DNA from: Lachnospiraceae bacterium UBA3273
GTDB taxonomy: Bacteria > Bacillota > Clostridia > Lachnospirales > Lachnospiraceae
Assembly: GCA_002362385.1 (NCBI GenBank)
Contig: DEUB01000060.1
Location: 473-64,183 of the forward strand
Length of the DNA: 63,711 nt
Reading direction: 5' to 3'
The first letter of the stretch is position 1. Every line of letters starts with the position of its first letter. Positions 61,580 to 63,711 of the stretch are shown piece by piece. The translations under genes and the position numbers were made by a program. The notes under the pieces are model-generated. The model was given only the letters and a program-made list of their open reading frames with translations, did no database searches and had not been told where the DNA came from.

Positions 61580-61603
61580 AGTTTTTTTTGCCGGGCAAGA
61601 CTA
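61574..61603 (+). promoter_or_regulatory. Sigma-F-type promoter of spoIIQ
   Basis: GTATA (61574-61578) and GGCAAGACTA (61594-61603) with a 15-bp spacer agree at every specified base with the known sigma-F form (G-Y-A-T-A and GGNNANAHTR). The -35 box overlaps the spoIID stop codon. spoIIQ is a forespore sigma-F gene in Bacillus. Confidence 0.55.
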
Positions 61604-61621
61604 TTGCTGAGGTGAAAAAAT

Positions 61622-62482
61622 ATGAAAAGACATAAGTTTACAAAATGGAATAAAGAAAAGATTTCAATTTACGCTTCGGCCGCATTGGTCGTGTGCGTAT
61701 GCGTTGTTTCCGGTATATATGCGGGCAGCCAGTCCCCCTCCAAAAAGCAGATCATCGATATTGAGTCCGGACAGGACGAGGGGAGTGCCGAAAATATAAC
61801 CGGAGAAGAAAGAGGAAGCGTGGATGAATTTGCCGACGGCGGGCAGGAGGAGGAAACCCTTCCCGTTACCAATAACGGACAGAGCAACATCCCTTCCGAC
61901 GCCCGTCTTGCCATGGATAAGGCAAATGCGCAAAGTGCTGACGATGCCCTGGCGGCAGATCTGACCGGAGATGCGGAAGTGGCTGAAACAGAAATTGAGG
62001 CGATCGACGAGGAGGCCTTGAGCGTACCCACAATGGCGGATAACAAAAGCGAGGAAGCAGTCCTCCATTTTAATGGAGAAGACGGCCTGTCCTGGCCCGT
62101 GATCGGAAATGTCATTATGGATTACAGCATGGACGAGAGAATCTATTTTGCCACATTAAATGAGTATAAGTATTACTCTGCAGTGGCGATCAGCGCAGAA
62201 GAAGGCGCTCCCGTATCGGCAGCAGCCGTAGGCAGAGTAACAAAAACGGGAATTAATGAGGAAATCGGTCAGTATGTCGTTATGGATTTAGGAGATGGCT
62301 ATGAAGCCACTTACGGACAGCTGACGGAGCTGACGGTGGAACAGGGCGACAGGGTCAGCAAAGGGCAGATCATCGGTTATGTGGCGGCTCCTACGAAATA
62401 CTACAGCATAGAAGGAACGAACGTTTATTTTAAGCTGGAGCAGAACGGGACAAGCGTTGATCCGGTGGGATACTTTAAGTAG
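61622..62482 (+). CDS. spoIIQ: Stage II sporulation protein Q (SpoIIQ), M23-like
   Basis: Forespore membrane protein that pairs with SpoIIIAH across the septum. TM near the N-terminus (ISIYASAALVVCVCVVSGIYAG), a low-complexity acidic linker (about 45-145), then a LytM/M23 domain (WPVIGNVIMDYSMDE, SAEEGAPVSAAAVGRV, YVVMDLGDGYEATYGQL, GTNVYFKLEQNG). The zinc ligands are not conserved: H and D in HxGIDI are Tyr185 and Ala189, and the HxH motif is N-V-Y. So it is probably a structural rather than an endopeptidase form. GAGGTG precedes the ATG. Confidence 0.88.
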   Translation: MKRHKFTKWNKEKISIYASAALVVCVCVVSGIYAGSQSPSKKQIIDIESGQDEGSAENITGEERGSVDEFADGGQEEETLPVTNNGQSNIPSDARLAMDKANAQSADDALAADLTGDAEVAETEIEAIDEEALSVPTMADNKSEEAVLHFNGEDGLSWPVIGNVIMDYSMDERIYFATLNEYKYYSAVAISAEEGAPVSAAAVGRVTKTGINEEIGQYVVMDLGDGYEATYGQLTELTVEQGDRVSKGQIIGYVAAPTKYYSIEGTNVYFKLEQNGTSVDPVGYFK

Positions 62483-62488
62483 AATGGA

Positions 62489-63664
62489 ATGAACAAAATG
62501 AAGCTTGCGATTATCCATGGAAAACTGGTAACCATGTCCGATAAAGAAAAAGCGGTCATACCCGGGGGCACCCTTTTGGTAAAGGACGGTATCATAGAAA
62601 GGATCCTGGAAAGTAAAGAAGAGATCCCGGCGGAATACCGCAAAATTGATGCCAAGGGGTGCTTTGTGCTGCCGGGGTTTATTGAAGCCCACTGCCATAT
62701 GGGAATCACGGAAGAAAAGAAAGGTATGGAAGGGGATGACTGCAACGAAGGGGTGGATCCCATTACGCCGTCCCTCCGGGCCATTGACGCTGTCAATCCA
62801 ATGGACGATGCCTTTCATAATGCGGTAAGGGCGGGAATTACCGCCGCCAATATCGGGCCGGGAAGCTCCAACGTGGTAGGAGGACAGTTTGTGGTAGTGA
62901 ACAACCACGGGCGGTGTATCGACGAGATGATCTTGAAGGCGCCTTCTGCCTTAAAGACGGCCTTTGGGGAAAATCCCAAGGTAAATTACAGCGGAATGGG
63001 AAAGTCCCCGGCCACCAGGATGGCCGTTGCCGCTATGCTTAGGAAGGAACTGCTCGGTGCAAAACAGTATCTTTCGGGCCATAAAAAGGACCAGGATACG
63101 GATCTGCGATTTGAAGCCTACAGACCTGTTTTCGAAAAGCGTATTCCCATAAAAGCCCATGCCCACCGGGCGGATGATATTCTGACGGCGATCCGGATCG
63201 CAAAGGAATTTGATGTGAAAATGACTTTAGACCATTGCTCCGAGGGACATTTAATTGCAGATGAGATCAAGGCCTCGGGTTTTCCGGCCATCGTAGGTCC
63301 CGACCTGGCAAGCAGAAATAAGATCGAAGTGCAGAACATGGCGTTTAAGACGGCGGGCATCCTGTCCAAGGCGGGAATACTTACCGCCATTACGACAGAT
63401 CATCCGGTTTCCATTATACAGACCCTGCCTCTTTGCGCTGCTTTAGCGGTAAAAGAGGGGATGGAAATGGATGCGGCATTAAAAGCCATTACCATCCATG
63501 CTGCCAAAATCTGCGGAGTCGATGATAAGATAGGGAGTCTGGACGCCGGAAAGCAGGCGGATGTTGTAATATATGACGGTCATCCCTTCGATATCTTTAC
63601 CAAAACCATGTGCACCCTGATCAAGGGAGAGATCATATACCGCGCCCCGCAGTTCTTTATTTGA
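62489..63664 (+). CDS. Amidohydrolase (metal-dependent hydrolase)
   Basis: 391 aa, imidazolonepropionase/dihydroorotase-like amidohydrolase fold. Metal ligands are visible: HCH in GFIEAHCHMG, His in IKAHAHRADD, His in TLDHCSEGH and Asp-His in ITTDHPVSI. The C-terminal composite domain ends with GSLDAGKQADVVIYDGHPFDI. The start could be 62489 or the Met at 62498. It lies 6 bp after spoIIQ. The substrate is unknown; homologs are annotated as putative cyclic amide or imidazolone hydrolases. Confidence 0.9.
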   Translation: MNKMKLAIIHGKLVTMSDKEKAVIPGGTLLVKDGIIERILESKEEIPAEYRKIDAKGCFVLPGFIEAHCHMGITEEKKGMEGDDCNEGVDPITPSLRAIDAVNPMDDAFHNAVRAGITAANIGPGSSNVVGGQFVVVNNHGRCIDEMILKAPSALKTAFGENPKVNYSGMGKSPATRMAVAAMLRKELLGAKQYLSGHKKDQDTDLRFEAYRPVFEKRIPIKAHAHRADDILTAIRIAKEFDVKMTLDHCSEGHLIADEIKASGFPAIVGPDLASRNKIEVQNMAFKTAGILSKAGILTAITTDHPVSIIQTLPLCAALAVKEGMEMDAALKAITIHAAKICGVDDKIGSLDAGKQADVVIYDGHPFDIFTKTMCTLIKGEIIYRAPQFFI

Positions 63665-63711
63665 GGATAACGGTTCAGACGATAAATAGCTAGGGTAAAG
63701 TTTTTGTAGGA

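Overview
The window reads as a chromosomal segment of a spore-forming clostridium, most likely a member of the Lachnospiraceae. Support: spoVG, spoVT, a SpoIID/SpoIIQ pair, sporulation-type promoters, a T-box before ileS, a DUF4179 sigma/anti-sigma pair, a CmpB-type membrane protein, meso-diaminopimelate dehydrogenase, and strong Shine-Dalgarno sites before most genes. Most genes lie on the + strand. No rRNA, tRNA, CRISPR array or complete insertion sequence was seen.

Layout. 1-2312: end of glgC, glgD and spoVG. 2500-9170: ddh, pth, mfd, a CmpB-like membrane protein and two small unknowns. 9201-13609: a hybrid histidine kinase, an MGDG-synthase-like glycosyltransferase and a PlsY-like acyltransferase. 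13688-17303: spoVT and a large FtsX-type permease without its ATPase. 17730-20450: a phospholipid cluster (PAP2, TVP38, PssA, Psd). 22472-24066: a small AT-rich island flanked by two copies of one terminator and holding a minus-strand unknown plus twin XRE regulators with duplicated operators. 24092-26803 (minus): an UMF1-type transporter and pncB. 27107-30967: a redox/sulfur cluster (DUF134-NifX fusion, Cys-rich Crp/Fnr regulator, thioredoxin, rhodanese, CoA-disulfide-reductase-like protein with a C-terminal rhodanese). 30964-34539: promoter, isoleucine T-box and a long ileS. 34560-43506: SseB-like, zinc-ribbon and DUF4190 proteins, glgP, a large membrane protein and an aconitase-family hydratase.

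43657-47409 is a type VII secretion effector locus: small helical partner, LXG protein, and two tandem two-TM proteins with near-identical ends and diverged middles, which are candidate immunity proteins. Next to it, 47417-48782 holds an ECF riboflavin S-component (RibU) and a riboflavin kinase domain fused to an OmpR-type winged helix. The ribU promoter is preceded by a direct repeat with 11-bp period, the kind of site an OmpR-type domain binds. I consider this the best candidate for an undescribed system: a flavokinase that may also be the transcription factor for riboflavin uptake.

48848-63664 holds a TetR/SDR/HHxxxDG-acyltransferase operon with a clear promoter and operator, an Rpn/PD-(D/E)XK protein behind a three-hairpin leader, a broken CPBP protease, an XRE regulator with a glycine pentapeptide-like repeat, a nitroreductase/flavin reductase/MarR/lipase group, an ECF sigma and DUF4179 anti-sigma pair, an EF-hand-like protein, spoIID and spoIIQ (both lacking usual catalytic residues) and an amidohydrolase. 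All functional names rest on motif recognition by eye; no database search was run.
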